DNA from: Amycolatopsis roodepoortensis
GTDB taxonomy: Bacteria; Actinomycetota; Actinomycetes; Mycobacteriales; Pseudonocardiaceae
Assembly (NCBI RefSeq): GCF_014873915.1
Contig: NZ_JADBEJ010000006.1
Coordinates: 1 to 64,000, forward strand
Direction of reading: 5' to 3'
Length of the DNA: 64,000 nucleotides
Below the pieces are notes generated by a model. That model was not told where the DNA came from. It did no database searches and saw only the letters and a list, made by a program, of their open reading frames with translations. Below, in pieces: positions 47,949 through 56,332 of this stretch. The stretch's first letter is position 1; each line of letters opens with the position of its first letter. Position numbers and translations under genes: made by a program.

Positions 47949-48986
47949 ATGGGCACCAAACGACACCTCGCCGTCGCCGGGGAACCCGGCGCCGTCGGCA
48001 CGGGGGAGACGTCGTCCGGCGTGCCGACGGCCGAGGCGCTCGCGTCGTTCCTGCGGCACCTCGCCGGGCGGCGCGGCCGGTCCGGCCGGATCACCTCGCC
48101 GGAGACCGTCCGCGCCTACACCTCGGCGCTGCCGACCGCGTTCGCCGGGATCGGTCATCTCGGCGAGCTCGCCGTCGACGGCGGAGGCCGCGAGCGGCTG
48201 CACACCAACATCCGCACCGCGTGGGGGAGCGCGGCGCCGGCGACGTTTAACGCCAAGCGGGCCGCGGTCGCCAGCGCCCTGGCCTACTTCGGCGACCAGG
48301 AATGGCTCACCGACCACACCGCGGTGCTGGCCGGGCTCACCCGCCAGCCCCAGCCCAAACCGGATGAGACCCGGGTTCGCGACCGTGAACGGATCGACCG
48401 GCTCATCGCCGACAGGCGGCTGCCGCTCGAGGACCGCACGCTGTGGTCGATGCTCTACGCCACCGCCGCTCGCGCCGAAGAAGTCCTCCGTCTCGACATC
48501 GAGCACGTCGACCGCGCGAATCGCCGCGCCCGCACCATCCGCAAAGGCGGCAAGGCCGACGACCTGCTCTACGACGTCCGCACCGCCCGCATGCTCGGCC
48601 AGCTCCTCGGCCGCCGCACCACCGGCCCGATCTTCCTGTCCACCCGCGTCGCCCCCGACGACGGCACCGTCCTCGCCCGCGACGTCGACCCCGCCAGCCG
48701 CCGCCGGCGCATGACCTACCGCACCGCCGAACGCCACCTCGGCGCCGCGACCGGCGGCTGGGACCTGCACGATCTGCGCCACTCCCGCCTCACCCACGCC
48801 GGAGAAGACGGCGCCACCGAAGCCGACCTGATGAACCTCTCCGGCCACGAAGACCGCCGCACCCTCCAGCGATATTTGAAGCCCAGCAAGGAAGGCACCC
48901 ACCGCCGCCTCGACGACCTCGACGCCCAACGCGGAACCCGAACAGCCAGTGCCGACGACCTCGCCGCACGCATGGCCAGGACATGA
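47949..48986 (+). CDS. tyrosine recombinase / integrase
   Basis: This 345-residue protein has an N-terminal SAM-like core-binding domain (ITSPETVRAYTSALPTAFA, FNAKRAAVASALAYFG) and a catalytic domain: Arg in LYATAARAEEVLRL near 174, Lys in IRKGGKADDLL near 201, HDLRHSRLTH near 274, SGHED near 298 and Tyr in TLQRYLKPS near 309. All key residues are present. It could integrate the element or resolve dimers. A 13-5-13 inverted repeat 86 bp upstream may be its target. ATG at 47949. Confidence 0.88.
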   Translation: MGTKRHLAVAGEPGAVGTGETSSGVPTAEALASFLRHLAGRRGRSGRITSPETVRAYTSALPTAFAGIGHLGELAVDGGGRERLHTNIRTAWGSAAPATFNAKRAAVASALAYFGDQEWLTDHTAVLAGLTRQPQPKPDETRVRDRERIDRLIADRRLPLEDRTLWSMLYATAARAEEVLRLDIEHVDRANRRARTIRKGGKADDLLYDVRTARMLGQLLGRRTTGPIFLSTRVAPDDGTVLARDVDPASRRRRMTYRTAERHLGAATGGWDLHDLRHSRLTHAGEDGATEADLMNLSGHEDRRTLQRYLKPSKEGTHRRLDDLDAQRGTRTASADDLAARMART

Positions 48987-49020
48987 TCCGCTGAAAAAGA
49001 CTCCCTGACAGCATCACCGC

Positions 49021-49048
49021 CGTGAATGTCCAAAGCTGGACATTCACG
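49021..49048. promoter_or_regulatory. perfect 12-bp inverted repeat
   Basis: CGTGAATGTCCA, AAGC, then TGGACATTCACG. It lies 28 bp before the ATG of the gene at 49076 and 35 bp after the recombinase stop. Operator or terminator. Confidence 0.6.
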
Positions 49049-49075
49049 GTCGACGTTCTGTGCTGAGGTGGCTGT

Positions 49076-49486
49076 ATGCCCAAATACGCGAGGCGCGACA
49101 GCGACAACGTCCAGGCGATCGAGGTCCGGGTGCTGCTCCCGCGCAACACCCTGGTGCGGCTGATGATGACCATGCACCCTCGCCAGATTCAGCCGGGCCT
49201 CAAGCAGAAGCCGCTCACCGACCGAGACGTCCGCGGCGCCATCGACTACGCGATGCGCTGGCTCACCATGTCCGCGCCGCACCCGCTCCTGGAAACCCTC
49301 GATGGCCCAGACTCCGCCGAGCGCGACGCGGCTTTGCGGCTCTACGCGTGGATCGACGCCGAACTCGTGCGCCTGGACGTCTTCGGGCCCCAACCGGACG
49401 AATGGATCGACCATCAGCTGGCGACACGCGGGCTCACGCTTCCCGAGGAGGTCGCGCACACTCGGCTCGGCGAGGCGCTGTCATGA
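49076..49486 (+). CDS. hypothetical protein, 136 residues
   Basis: This helical protein (QAIEVRVLLPRNTLVRLMM, DRDVRGAIDYAMRWLTMSA, AALRLYAWIDAELVRLDVF) has no family I recognise. It follows the recombinase gene and is preceded by a perfect inverted repeat. Confidence 0.5.
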   Translation: MPKYARRDSDNVQAIEVRVLLPRNTLVRLMMTMHPRQIQPGLKQKPLTDRDVRGAIDYAMRWLTMSAPHPLLETLDGPDSAERDAALRLYAWIDAELVRLDVFGPQPDEWIDHQLATRGLTLPEEVAHTRLGEALS

Positions 49487-49569
49487 CGCTTTCGTCTCTG
49501 CCCTGAACTAGATTCCGGATGCGGTCCCGGTCAGCTAGATCAGAACTGTCGGTGGGCCATGACAAACTC

Positions 49570-49596
49570 GAAGCCGCGCACCAAGTGCGCGGCTTC
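49570..49596. terminator. terminator between converging genes
   Basis: GAAGCCGCGCAC at 49570-49581 pairs perfectly with 49585-49596 around CAA. Confidence 0.7.
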
Positions 49597-49619
49597 CCCC
49601 CGTATTCGACCGGCTCTTC

Positions 49620-50129
49620 CTACAGCGGCAAGGATTTACGCCTGGTCTGAACTGGGCGGCCGTTGTTGTAGTCGCTGATGTAGCCGGTCGGGTCGCGCCA
49701 GTGCGAGGACCACGGGTGTTCCTTGGCGCCCTGCACGAACTTCTTGAGCATCTTCAGCTGCAGGTCTTCGTCGTGCCGGTCGACCAGACCGCCCGCCGCT
49801 GCGGTGCTCACAAGCAGCACCATTTCGTCCTTGCGGTGGAGATCGCAGTACTTCAGCTCCCGGGCGGCGGCGTATACGCCGTAGCCGTGGCAGTCCAAGG
49901 ACATCCGTGCCGACCGGCCGAACGCGATCGCCGGCGCCAAGTCGGTGAAGAAGAACCACTGGCCGAAGCCGACGGCGTAGCCACGGGTGATGATGTGGTC
50001 GTCGCGATACACCTGTCGCGGCAGCGTGTCGCACGCCGGAGCGGCGTAGTAGCCGCCCATCCCGAGATCATTTCCGTGGAACGACTCACCTTCCGTGTGT
50101 TTCTGGCACAGGTACTTCCGCCTCGTCAT
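49620..50129 (-). CDS. hypothetical protein, 169 residues
   Basis: It begins MTRRKYLCQKHTEGESF. It has GYAVGFGQWFFFTDLAPAI and CDLHRKDEMVLLV, with Cys/His that could bind metal. It starts 3 bp after the lipoprotein stop, so the two form an operon. No family recognised. Confidence 0.5.
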   Translation of the reverse strand: MTRRKYLCQKHTEGESFHGNDLGMGGYYAAPACDTLPRQVYRDDHIITRGYAVGFGQWFFFTDLAPAIAFGRSARMSLDCHGYGVYAAARELKYCDLHRKDEMVLLVSTAAAGGLVDRHDEDLQLKMLKKFVQGAKEHPWSSHWRDPTGYISDYNNGRPVQTRRKSLPL

Positions 50130-50131
50130 CG

Positions 50132-50527
50132 TCACGGCTTGGCGCTCGGAACAACGCTCACCGGGGTGGACGGTGGCGCCGTTGACGCCGGAGTGTCGGC
50201 GGGCCGCGTGTTCGGCACCCGCGGCTTGCCGGAGACGCAGCTGTCGACGAAGTACGACTGGTGCAGATCCCGCCATTCCGGGGTGCTGCCGGCACCTTCG
50301 TCACTAGGAGTTCCGTCGCCGAGCAGCTGGTAGTTGGCGGTGCATTCGTCGTTCGTGGGCTGCTTGTTCTGGGTCAGCAGGATGTAGTGCGCGTCGGCGC
50401 CACGCTCGCCGATCTTGCGCAGCTCCTCGACTTTCTGGTCCCACGTCATCGACGAGCATCCGGATACCAGCAGCACCGCCGCGCCGGCCGCCGTCGCGAC
50501 CATCGTTCGTCCCCACCTCGATGTCAT
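50132..50527 (-). CDS. lipoprotein
   Basis: This 131-residue protein has a signal peptide and lipobox (MTSRWGRTMVATAAGAAVL, then LVSGC, Cys near residue 26). The mature part has one later Cys pair (DECTANY, DSCVSG) and a Thr/Pro/Ala-rich tail (TPASTAPPSTPVSVVP). It would sit on the outer face of the membrane. Function unknown. Confidence 0.65.
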   Translation of the reverse strand: MTSRWGRTMVATAAGAAVLLVSGCSSMTWDQKVEELRKIGERGADAHYILLTQNKQPTNDECTANYQLLGDGTPSDEGAGSTPEWRDLHQSYFVDSCVSGKPRVPNTRPADTPASTAPPSTPVSVVPSAKP

Positions 50528-50664
50528 GCGCACAAGGTAATCAATCGCACGCGATGGGTAGCGACGTGTGGCGGGCGTGTCTGCCGGAACCCCTGAAATG
50601 GAGCAAGCCTGCCCGGATCCCGGAGTGGCCAGGGTCCGAGCAGGCTCGAAGTTCGTGCTGGCGA

Positions 50665-50823
50665 TCAGGCGGCGCTGGCGGCCGCGAGCAAGGTGTCCAG
50701 CTCGCGGTCCAGCTGGCCTTCCAGCTCCGTGACGCGCTGAAGAGCGGCGGGATCGCAGGCGTCCGCGTGGTTCTTCTTCGTCACGCCACATGCCCCACAC
50801 GCTTCGAGGTCGGGATCGAACAT
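50665..50823 (-). CDS. tiny Cys-motif protein, 52 residues
   Basis: It starts MFDPDLEACGACGVTKKNH and ends in a helix (LQRVTELEGQLDRELDTLL). The CGACG...H..C pattern suggests a zinc knuckle followed by a coiled coil. Good reading frame with ATG at 50823, but no other support. Confidence 0.5.
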   Translation of the reverse strand: MFDPDLEACGACGVTKKNHADACDPAALQRVTELEGQLDRELDTLLAAASAA

Positions 50824-50862
50824 CCGGCCAGCGTACGGAGCGGCACCGACAGGAATGTCGCC

Positions 50863-51231
50863 TTACCCCGTCGACGGGGGCGCGGGGACGGGTTCGTCGG
50901 CGTCGAAGGGCGGGAGCCCGAGGTGCAGCGTGTAGTAGGCGTCCCGGACGTCGCGCAGCTTCACTTTGCCGACGCCGAACCGCTCCGCGATCGCCCGGCC
51001 GGTTGGCGCCCCCGCCCACGGTCCCTCGACATGAGCCCGGAGTGTTCCACTTCGATGAGCGTGATCGATCCGGGACAACAGGCTCTGCAGCTCGTGGTCG
51101 TCGAGGATCTGGGGACGGCGGGCCAGCCGGGCGAGCTCGCCGATGGCGGCGGTCAGCGGGAGAGCGCGTCGCCGGAACCGCAGCAGCACCTCGGCGTACT
51201 GCTCTTGCAGCAACGTGGTCGGCTCCGGCAT
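50863..51231 (-). CDS. hypothetical protein, 122 residues
   Basis: It has helices (LLQEQYAEVLLRFRRRALP, ILDDHELQSLLSRIDHAH) and a possible HTH end (TGRAIAERFGVGKVKLRDV). Its ATG overlaps the stop of the 97-residue gene upstream (TGATG at 51229-51233). A DNA-binding role is possible but not shown. Confidence 0.5.
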   Translation of the reverse strand: MPEPTTLLQEQYAEVLLRFRRRALPLTAAIGELARLARRPQILDDHELQSLLSRIDHAHRSGTLRAHVEGPWAGAPTGRAIAERFGVGKVKLRDVRDAYYTLHLGLPPFDADEPVPAPPSTG

Positions 51232-51524
51232 CAGCAGCTCGCTCCCGCCGTGGTGTCGCCGGCGTTCTGCGGCTTCGGGCGTTGCTGGGCCTGGCGCCGG
51301 TCGCGGGCTTTCCACCAGCGTTCCTGGAACTCGTCGGTGGCCTCGATCGCCTTGACGCGAGTGAACAGCCACAGCTTGACCTGCGGGGCGTTGGGTCCGC
51401 CGGGGTTCGGATCGGTCCGGTCCGGCTCCCCGAGGTACTGCTTGATCATCGCTCGTGACCAGCCACGGTCCTCTTTCAGTTCGGCCACTCCGATGTGGAG
51501 ACCGACCTTGTCCTGCCAGCTCAT
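51231..51524 (-). CDS. hypothetical protein with recurrent actinomycete motif
   Basis: This 97-residue protein has the pattern RGWSRAMIKQYLGEPDRTD, then NPGGPNAPQVKLWLFTRVK. This 'W....I...LG.PD...NP......LW...RV' arrangement is common in small actinomycete proteins next to mobile genes. It is coupled to the gene below. Function unknown. Confidence 0.55.
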   Translation of the reverse strand: MSWQDKVGLHIGVAELKEDRGWSRAMIKQYLGEPDRTDPNPGGPNAPQVKLWLFTRVKAIEATDEFQERWWKARDRRQAQQRPKPQNAGDTTAGASC

Positions 51525-51720
51525 CCGGTTCTCGATGCCCTTCCTGTTCGGGCGTCCTCGATGACGCCGAACGGCACACAACCGCTCTGACCTGCGCTTT
51601 GTCCACCCCGAAATCGGATGCATAGGCTTGCCCCTCGAACCACTCGGCCGGGTGACGGTTCCGGAGGCTCCTGGTCCCGTCCCGGGGATGGTTTCGATGG
51701 CCGCCAGTACAGTCCGGGCC

Positions 51721-51972
51721 ATGGCCATCACCGCGATCTCCGCGAAGGAGCCGTCCGGCCCGCGGGGCATCGTCGAGGCCGTCTCGCCGCACGTGGAGTT
51801 GAGCCCGCTCGGCGACACCCAGTTGCAGGGTGCCTGCCCGTTCTGCGGCTCGCGGGCATTCAGAGTCCGCCCGGCCTATGGCACGTTCCACTGCTTCGGC
51901 TGCGGCGCCGGCGGCGACGCACCGATGTTCGAGGACAAGATCGGTCGCCTGCGAGAGAACCCGGACGACTAG
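51721..51972 (+). CDS. CHC2-type zinc-finger protein (solo)
   Basis: This 83-residue protein has the DnaG-primase zinc-binding motif ACPFCGSRAFRVRPAYGTF, then HCFGCGAGGDAPMF. No primase domain follows. Similar solo fingers occur in plasmid and phage genomes. It might help priming or bind RNA. The start at 51721 is uncertain, and 51688 is possible. Confidence 0.7.
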   Translation: MAITAISAKEPSGPRGIVEAVSPHVELSPLGDTQLQGACPFCGSRAFRVRPAYGTFHCFGCGAGGDAPMFEDKIGRLRENPDD

Positions 51973-52067
51973 CGCTCCGAAGTTGCTGGGGAAGGAGTTC
52001 GGAGGTCAGAGCAAGGCGCCGTTGAACCAGCCCGCGATGCCTGCTGCATAGAGAGTCCCCCGCTGGT

Positions 52068-52181
52068 TCAGGGCGACAGCAGTTCCTTCATCTCCTGAAT
52101 CTCGATCGCCTTCGCGACCCTGGCAAGGATGTCTGCTCCGCGGTTGGCTAGTTGCTTTCCGCGTCCCTTGTTTTTGGTCAT
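52068..52181 (-). CDS. tiny basic protein, 37 residues
   Basis: The ATG overlaps the upstream stop (TGATG at 52179-52183) with GGAGG 9 bp before. Basic start (MTKNKGRGKQLANRGADIL) and a short amphipathic helix. No family recognised. Confidence 0.5.
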   Translation of the reverse strand: MTKNKGRGKQLANRGADILARVAKAIEIQEMKELLSP

Positions 52182-52420
52182 CAGCGACCACCTCCTTCGT
52201 TGTGTTGATCGGCTTTCCGTTGACCAGCGGTGATTCTTTGTCGTGCAACTTTGCTGATACGTCGAAAAACTAACCACAGCCCGAAGGCGATGCCGAGCTT
52301 CAGCAGGAGCGTCGGATCTGCTGTTCCCGAGACAAACTCTGCTGTCTCCCTCAACCAGCGAGGGAGACGCCAGTATAGCGGCGAAGTCGGAATCACCCAG
52401 TACCGACGAACTCGCCACAT
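52181..52420 (-). CDS. small membrane protein, 79 residues
   Basis: It has a basic N-terminus (MWRVRRYWVIPTSPLYWRL), one span (LLLKLGIAFGLWLVFRRI) and a basic tail. It is cotranscribed with the 37-residue gene and divergent from the XRE gene. No family recognised. Confidence 0.5.
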   Translation of the reverse strand: MWRVRRYWVIPTSPLYWRLPRWLRETAEFVSGTADPTLLLKLGIAFGLWLVFRRISKVARQRITAGQRKADQHNEGGGR

Positions 52421-52597
52421 CGGCACCAGGGGCGGACGGCAGAGAAGGGGGCCTTGGGCATGCAGCGGATTCGGCCTGGCGGCGGGATGGTCAACAGCCA
52501 TCCGCGACGTGAGGTCCCGTGAGGCCCAGATCGACGGGGCGACCTGGCGAGTCAAAACCCCGAGAACGAGCGCAAGTGCCGTAATTGTTGTCTACAT

Positions 52598-52613
52598 AGC
52601 CGCTACAGCGGCT
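52598..52613 (+). promoter_or_regulatory. inverted repeat before the XRE gene
   Basis: AGCCGC, TACA, GCGGCT, 30 bp before the ATG at 52644, is an operator candidate for the XRE protein itself. Confidence 0.45.
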
Positions 52614-52643
52614 TTGTAAGCCGTTCATGGTACATTCGGGGCC

Positions 52644-53849
52644 ATGAAGACGATGTTGCAGCACTTGCGTGAGACCGCGGATCTCAACCAGCGCGAACTC
52701 GCTTCCCGCGCGAAGGTCACCCAGGAGACCGTCAGCCAGCTGGAGACGGGGAAGTCAGCCCGGCCGCGGCTGGACACGCTGACGAAGCTGCGTGACGCGC
52801 TCGAGCTCGGTGATCTGCGCCCGGAGAGCCTGCTCGACCCCAGCCCGTTGGACACCGACCCGGACCTCACGGCGGCGGAGGCCACCTTGATCACGCTGGT
52901 GAAGGTGCTTCCCGCCTACCGCGCCGACAGCGCGCGCCGGCCGGAGTTCTGGTGGAAGCTCTCGGAGCACCTGGGGTACAGCGACCTGTATCCCGCCACG
53001 CACATCAGCAGCCATCTGGAATCGGCGGTCACTGGCAGCTATTCCAACGCCGCGACCGACCTCGCCGGGTACGTGCTGATGTTCTTCGACCCGGCCAACG
53101 ACGGGACGATCAAGATCCTCGCGAAGTACTCCGGGATCGGCCCGCAGCGTCAGGTGGCCCGGCGCTGGTGCCAGGACGTCACCGACGCCGCCTGGGTCCT
53201 GCACCGTGCCGCGATGACCTCCTATCCGCAGCAGGTCGGTGAGCTCTACGCCGAGGCCGGCGAAACCACCGACCCCGCCCGGATCCGGGAGCTGTGCGGC
53301 AGCGTCTACGCCATCGTCCGAGCCCGCGCCTACACTCGCGCCTCCGCAGAAGACCAGATCAACGCGCTGGTGTCGGATCCGTCGACAGAGGAAGTCCACT
53401 ACAAGATCGGTAAGGCCGCGGGGCTCGAGGTGCAGGAAACCGCGGTCAAGTTCCGGACCGCCTGGCCGGGGCTGGCCGTCAACCCCGACCTCGACCCTGA
53501 GGTGGCCGCCCGGCTTCTCGACGCCGTGCTCGACAGGCTCGGCGACCCTCGCGCCACCCTCGCCGGGCGCGCCCTGCTCAACCTGGCCGAACGACACGAC
53601 TTGCCGCGTCCGCTGCTGCAACGGATCAGCGACACCATCGACGTCGACCGCGACCAGCGCCCGGAAATCGACGGCGGCTGGGTCGTCGCGTCGGTGCTGG
53701 CGATCCGTTCCACCCTGCACGATCTCGACCATCCCGACGACGAGGAAGAGGACAACGACGTCGCTTCCCGCCCGGCTCTGCGCGTCGTCACCGACGAGGA
53801 GGCACAGCCTGGCCCGTGGTGGCATCGCTTCCTCAACCGCGGCCGCTAG
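52644..53849 (+). CDS. XRE-family regulator with large effector domain
   Basis: Residues about 5-60 of this 401-residue protein are a Cro/CI-type HTH (LNQRELASRAKVTQETVSQ, LDTLTKLRDALELGDLRPE). The rest is helical and Trp/Leu-rich (FWWKLSEHLGYSDLY, WCQDVTDAAWVLHRAAMTS), with later repeats that look like TPR-type pairs. The tail is acidic, then short and basic. Helical effector domains of this kind often sense peptides or proteins. Its target genes are unknown. A terminator hairpin follows. Confidence 0.75.
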   Translation: MKTMLQHLRETADLNQRELASRAKVTQETVSQLETGKSARPRLDTLTKLRDALELGDLRPESLLDPSPLDTDPDLTAAEATLITLVKVLPAYRADSARRPEFWWKLSEHLGYSDLYPATHISSHLESAVTGSYSNAATDLAGYVLMFFDPANDGTIKILAKYSGIGPQRQVARRWCQDVTDAAWVLHRAAMTSYPQQVGELYAEAGETTDPARIRELCGSVYAIVRARAYTRASAEDQINALVSDPSTEEVHYKIGKAAGLEVQETAVKFRTAWPGLAVNPDLDPEVAARLLDAVLDRLGDPRATLAGRALLNLAERHDLPRPLLQRISDTIDVDRDQRPEIDGGWVVASVLAIRSTLHDLDHPDDEEEDNDVASRPALRVVTDEEAQPGPWWHRFLNRGR

Positions 53850-53911
53850 CGCAGCGCGTAGGACAAGGGCGTGAGCTGGGAGATCGACCGTGCAAAAGGG
53901 CCCTGAACGCA

Positions 53912-53947
53912 CGAAAGCCCCCGGCCGTACCCGGCCGGGGGCTTTCG
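53912..53947. terminator. strong bidirectional terminator
   Basis: GAAAGCCCCCGGCC at 53913-53926 pairs perfectly with 53933-53946. It separates the XRE gene from the long minus-strand operon ending at 53981. Confidence 0.8.
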
Positions 53948-53980
53948 ACGTTTCTGAGTACCTCGGTGGTGGCGTGACGG

Positions 53981-54142
53981 TTAGCCGATCTTGTATCCGC
54001 GGCTTTCCAGCTCGGTGGTCACGGCGCCGAGCCGCTGACGGTCCCCTTCCCAGTCCGTCGACGACCGCGTCGCGACGGCGTGCAGCAGGGTCTGCATCTG
54101 GTCGTGCAGTTCTTCGTCGGTCTGGTCCTCGATGCTTCTCAT
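53981..54142 (-). CDS. small hypothetical protein, 53 residues
   Basis: Acidic and helical (DQTDEELHDQMQTLLHAVA, RQRLGAVTTELESRGYKIG). This is the last gene of the minus-strand block. No family recognised. Confidence 0.5.
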   Translation of the reverse strand: MRSIEDQTDEELHDQMQTLLHAVATRSSTDWEGDRQRLGAVTTELESRGYKIG

Positions 54143-54198
54143 GCTCGTGTCTCCCGTCGGCGAGTTCCGGATCTGGGTGGTTCGGGGAGCAGGGGCAC

Positions 54199-54477
54199 TC
54201 ACCCGGTCCACATGACGAGGTGGTTGGCTTCGCCGCTGATGAAAATGGCGGCGTCGTGGTCGGGGTCGCGCAGGGCTTTGCGGTTGCTCTCGGGCGCGAG
54301 CTCCAGCTTTTCCGCTTTGGAGAGTCGTTTGAGGTGTTCGTCCTGGGCGGCCCGGCTCGCGCCCCGCTCGTCGAGACGGGGGCGTAGTTCGACCAGGGCG
54401 ACCCAGTCCCGGGGTCCGCGTGCGAGTTTGTTGATCTGCTCGCGGAGGAGGTTCTCCCACCGTTCGTCGGCGGACAT
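54199..54477 (-). CDS. hypothetical protein, 92 residues
   Basis: It begins MSADERWENLLREQINKLA. GPRDWVALVELRPRLDERG is followed by a helix that looks regulatory, and the tail FISGEANHLVMW is beta. The ATG at 54477 is preferred, with GAAAGG 10 bp upstream. Resembles small actinomycete plasmid proteins, function unknown. Confidence 0.5.
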   Translation of the reverse strand: MSADERWENLLREQINKLARGPRDWVALVELRPRLDERGASRAAQDEHLKRLSKAEKLELAPESNRKALRDPDHDAAIFISGEANHLVMWTG

Positions 54478-54541
54478 GCTGGTCATCCTTTCTGCGGGAC
54501 GGCAGGTGCCGTGTGCGATGCGGTGTTGAGTCGGGGTGGGG

Positions 54542-54748
54542 TTACCGCAGGGCGCGGGCCACGTCGTCCGCGCTGGCGGCCAGCACGATCTCGTAGGCGC
54601 TGCGCAGCGTGGCGTCGTCCACGACGTCGAGGTCGTCGACCGTGACCTCGCCGCGCGCGCAGTCGATCGCCTCGCGGTCGGTCATCGAATCGTCGGTGTT
54701 CTCGCGGGTGTCCTTGGCCACCAGCTGGATCGCGTCACTGAGTTTCAT
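54542..54748 (-). CDS. small acidic protein, 68 residues
   Basis: Helical and very acidic (MKLSDAIQLVAKDTRENTD, VTVDDLDVVDDATLRSAYE). Its ATG overlaps the stop of the DUF4031 gene (ATGA at 54745-54748). No family recognised. Confidence 0.55.
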   Translation of the reverse strand: MKLSDAIQLVAKDTRENTDDSMTDREAIDCARGEVTVDDLDVVDDATLRSAYEIVLAASADDVARALR

Positions 54749-55125
54749 CGTTCGTTTCCTCCTTGGGTTTCGGTACTGCTCAAACGGGGCTGCTCCGATC
54801 GGCAGGTCCCGTGGGCCATGCGGTGCTTGATCAGGTCGGGCAGGTCGCGCCAGCCGACGTCGGCGGCGCCGAGCTGCAGCGCGAGGTCGCGCTTGGAGCG
54901 GGTGATGTCGTAGTGCCAGGTCTCGGCGGCGAAGCTGCCCGGCCGGGCCGGGGACAGCCGCTTATGGGACCGGACACGGGGGTCCTGGAACCAGCTGCGC
55001 TGCAGACCGAGCCTCGCGGCGAAGGCGTGCAGTTCGTCTTCGGTATCAGCGATCATGTGCGACCAACGCCCGTGGCGACCGCCGACCCTTGCAGGAGCGG
55101 AAAAATCGTCAACGTAGACCGTCAT
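54745..55125 (-). CDS. DUF4031 family protein
   Basis: This 126-residue protein matches DUF4031: MTVYVDDFSAPARVGGRHG, HMIADTEDELHAFAARLGL, WFQDP, then WHYDITRSKRDLALQLGA. The family is widespread in actinomycete and phage genomes, and its conserved Asp, His and Lys suggest an enzyme, but no reaction is established. Overlaps genes on both sides (ATGA at 55122-55125 and 54745-54748). Confidence 0.85.
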   Translation of the reverse strand: MTVYVDDFSAPARVGGRHGRWSHMIADTEDELHAFAARLGLQRSWFQDPRVRSHKRLSPARPGSFAAETWHYDITRSKRDLALQLGAADVGWRDLPDLIKHRMAHGTCRSEQPRLSSTETQGGNER

Positions 55126-55346
55126 CGTCCGCTCCGGTAAACCTCGGCGCGGTTGACGAGGACGTCGGCGAGCCCGGTGCAGGTGACGATGGTGGCCTCC
55201 ATGCCGGTCGAGTTCGCGACGCGCCAGGCGTTGGCTTCCTTGCGGATCTCGACGACGACGGTCATCAGCTCGTCGGCGATCAGGTCCCGGGCGTGCGGGC
55301 TGAGCCCGGCGGTGAGCGGGCGGGACAGCCCGGCGAACGGAGTCAC
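55122..55346 (-). CDS. hypothetical protein, 74 residues
   Basis: It starts with a GTG overlapping the HNH gene's stop (GTGA at 55343-55346). Beta-alpha content (LIADELMTVVVEIRKEANA, MEATIVTCTGLADVLVNRA). No family recognised. Joined to DUF4031 by an ATGA overlap. Confidence 0.55.
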   Translation of the reverse strand: MTPFAGLSRPLTAGLSPHARDLIADELMTVVVEIRKEANAWRVANSTGMEATIVTCTGLADVLVNRAEVYRSGR

Positions 55347-55990
55347 CGCCGGCACCGTTTCAGCATGTCGCCGAGCGCGGCCTTCTCGGCCGCGGTGACC
55401 GTGAGGCCGTAGTGGTGCTTGACCGCCGTCCAGGCTGTGGCGTAGGGGCACCAGTAGGACACCAGCGGCGGCTTCCACTGATCCGGCGACCGGTCGGATT
55501 TCTCCTGGTTGACGTTGTCGGTGACGGCGAGCAGCTGCGGCCGGGTGAGGTCGTTGGCGAACGCCCGGCGCTTCTCGGTGGTCCAGGACTTCGCGCCGGA
55601 CACCCACGCGGCGGCCAGCGGGACCATGTGATCGACGTCCACATCGGTCGCCTTGGTCCAGGTCTCGCCGTCGTAGGGGCTGGGCCAGGTCCCGGACGTC
55701 GGGGCACAGTCCGGGCCGGTCACCACGTCCTTGCCGTCGCGTTTGAGCACGACCTCGCGGGTGTTGCAGCTGCTGCCCTGCTCGTCCCAGTGCGGGAACT
55801 TCTTCCGGTCGTAGCCGTCCATCGAGCCGCGGGGTGCGACCCGGAGCTCGGCCAGCTGCTGCCCGGCATCACCCGGGGCCGACACGGACATCGACATGGG
55901 CGCGGGTTGGGCGCCGGTGGCCGCGGGCACGCCGCAGGCGGTGGCGAGGATCGCGACGGCGGCCAGGGTGATCGTGGCGAGGCGCTTCAC
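55343..55990 (-). CDS. secreted HNH nuclease (DUF1524 type), lipoprotein
   Basis: This 215-residue protein has a signal peptide with lipobox LATAC (Cys19). The mature part holds DVDVDHMVPLAAAWVSGAK (catalytic His121), then FANDLTRPQLLAVTDNVNQ and SDRSPDQWKPP. That is the DUF1524/GmrSD-C HNH pattern of secreted nucleases. Cys75/Cys95 and two near the C-terminus could form disulfides. It would act outside the cell or at the envelope, perhaps on DNA during uptake or competition. Confidence 0.82.
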   Translation of the reverse strand: MKRLATITLAAVAILATACGVPAATGAQPAPMSMSVSAPGDAGQQLAELRVAPRGSMDGYDRKKFPHWDEQGSSCNTREVVLKRDGKDVVTGPDCAPTSGTWPSPYDGETWTKATDVDVDHMVPLAAAWVSGAKSWTTEKRRAFANDLTRPQLLAVTDNVNQEKSDRSPDQWKPPLVSYWCPYATAWTAVKHHYGLTVTAAEKAALGDMLKRCRR

Positions 55991-56244
55991 GCGGCACCTG
56001 CCTCACCGCGTGCCCGCACGGCCGCGGCGAGCTCGTCGATCTGGCTCGGCGTGGGCGTGTGGGAGTCGCCGGCGGCGTGGGCCAGCTCGTTGAGCACGTC
56101 GGTCGCGGCGGCATCGAGCGCCTCGTGGTCCCAGCGGCCGCGGAAGTGGCTGCCGAGCCGGGCGATCACCAGCTGGACCAGGTCCGGCTCGTCGTCCCGG
56201 CCGGGCATGGTGTCGCCTGGGCCGCTGTGAATGGTGATGGGCAT
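55987..56244 (-). CDS. hypothetical protein, 85 residues
   Basis: Helical acidic protein (EPDLVQLVIARLGSHF, LDAAATDVLNELAHAAGD, PSQIDELAAAVRARG). Its stop overlaps the ATG of the HNH gene (ATGA at 55987-55990). No family recognised. Confidence 0.55.
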   Translation of the reverse strand: MPITIHSGPGDTMPGRDDEPDLVQLVIARLGSHFRGRWDHEALDAAATDVLNELAHAAGDSHTPTPSQIDELAAAVRARGEAGAA

Positions 56245-56281
56245 GGTCTTCGTCCTCGTTTGTGGTTGGTGGACAACGAAA

Positions 56282-56317
56282 GCCGGGACCGGCCTCGAGG
56301 TGAGGTCCGGCCCCGGC
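56282..56317. repeat. intercistronic hairpin
   Basis: GCCGGGACCGGCCTC faces GAGGTCCGGCCCCGGC. A GC-rich stem with small mismatches lies in the gap between the NUDIX gene and the 85-residue gene. Confidence 0.55.
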
Positions 56318-56332
56318 GGGGGTGTCGCTGGT

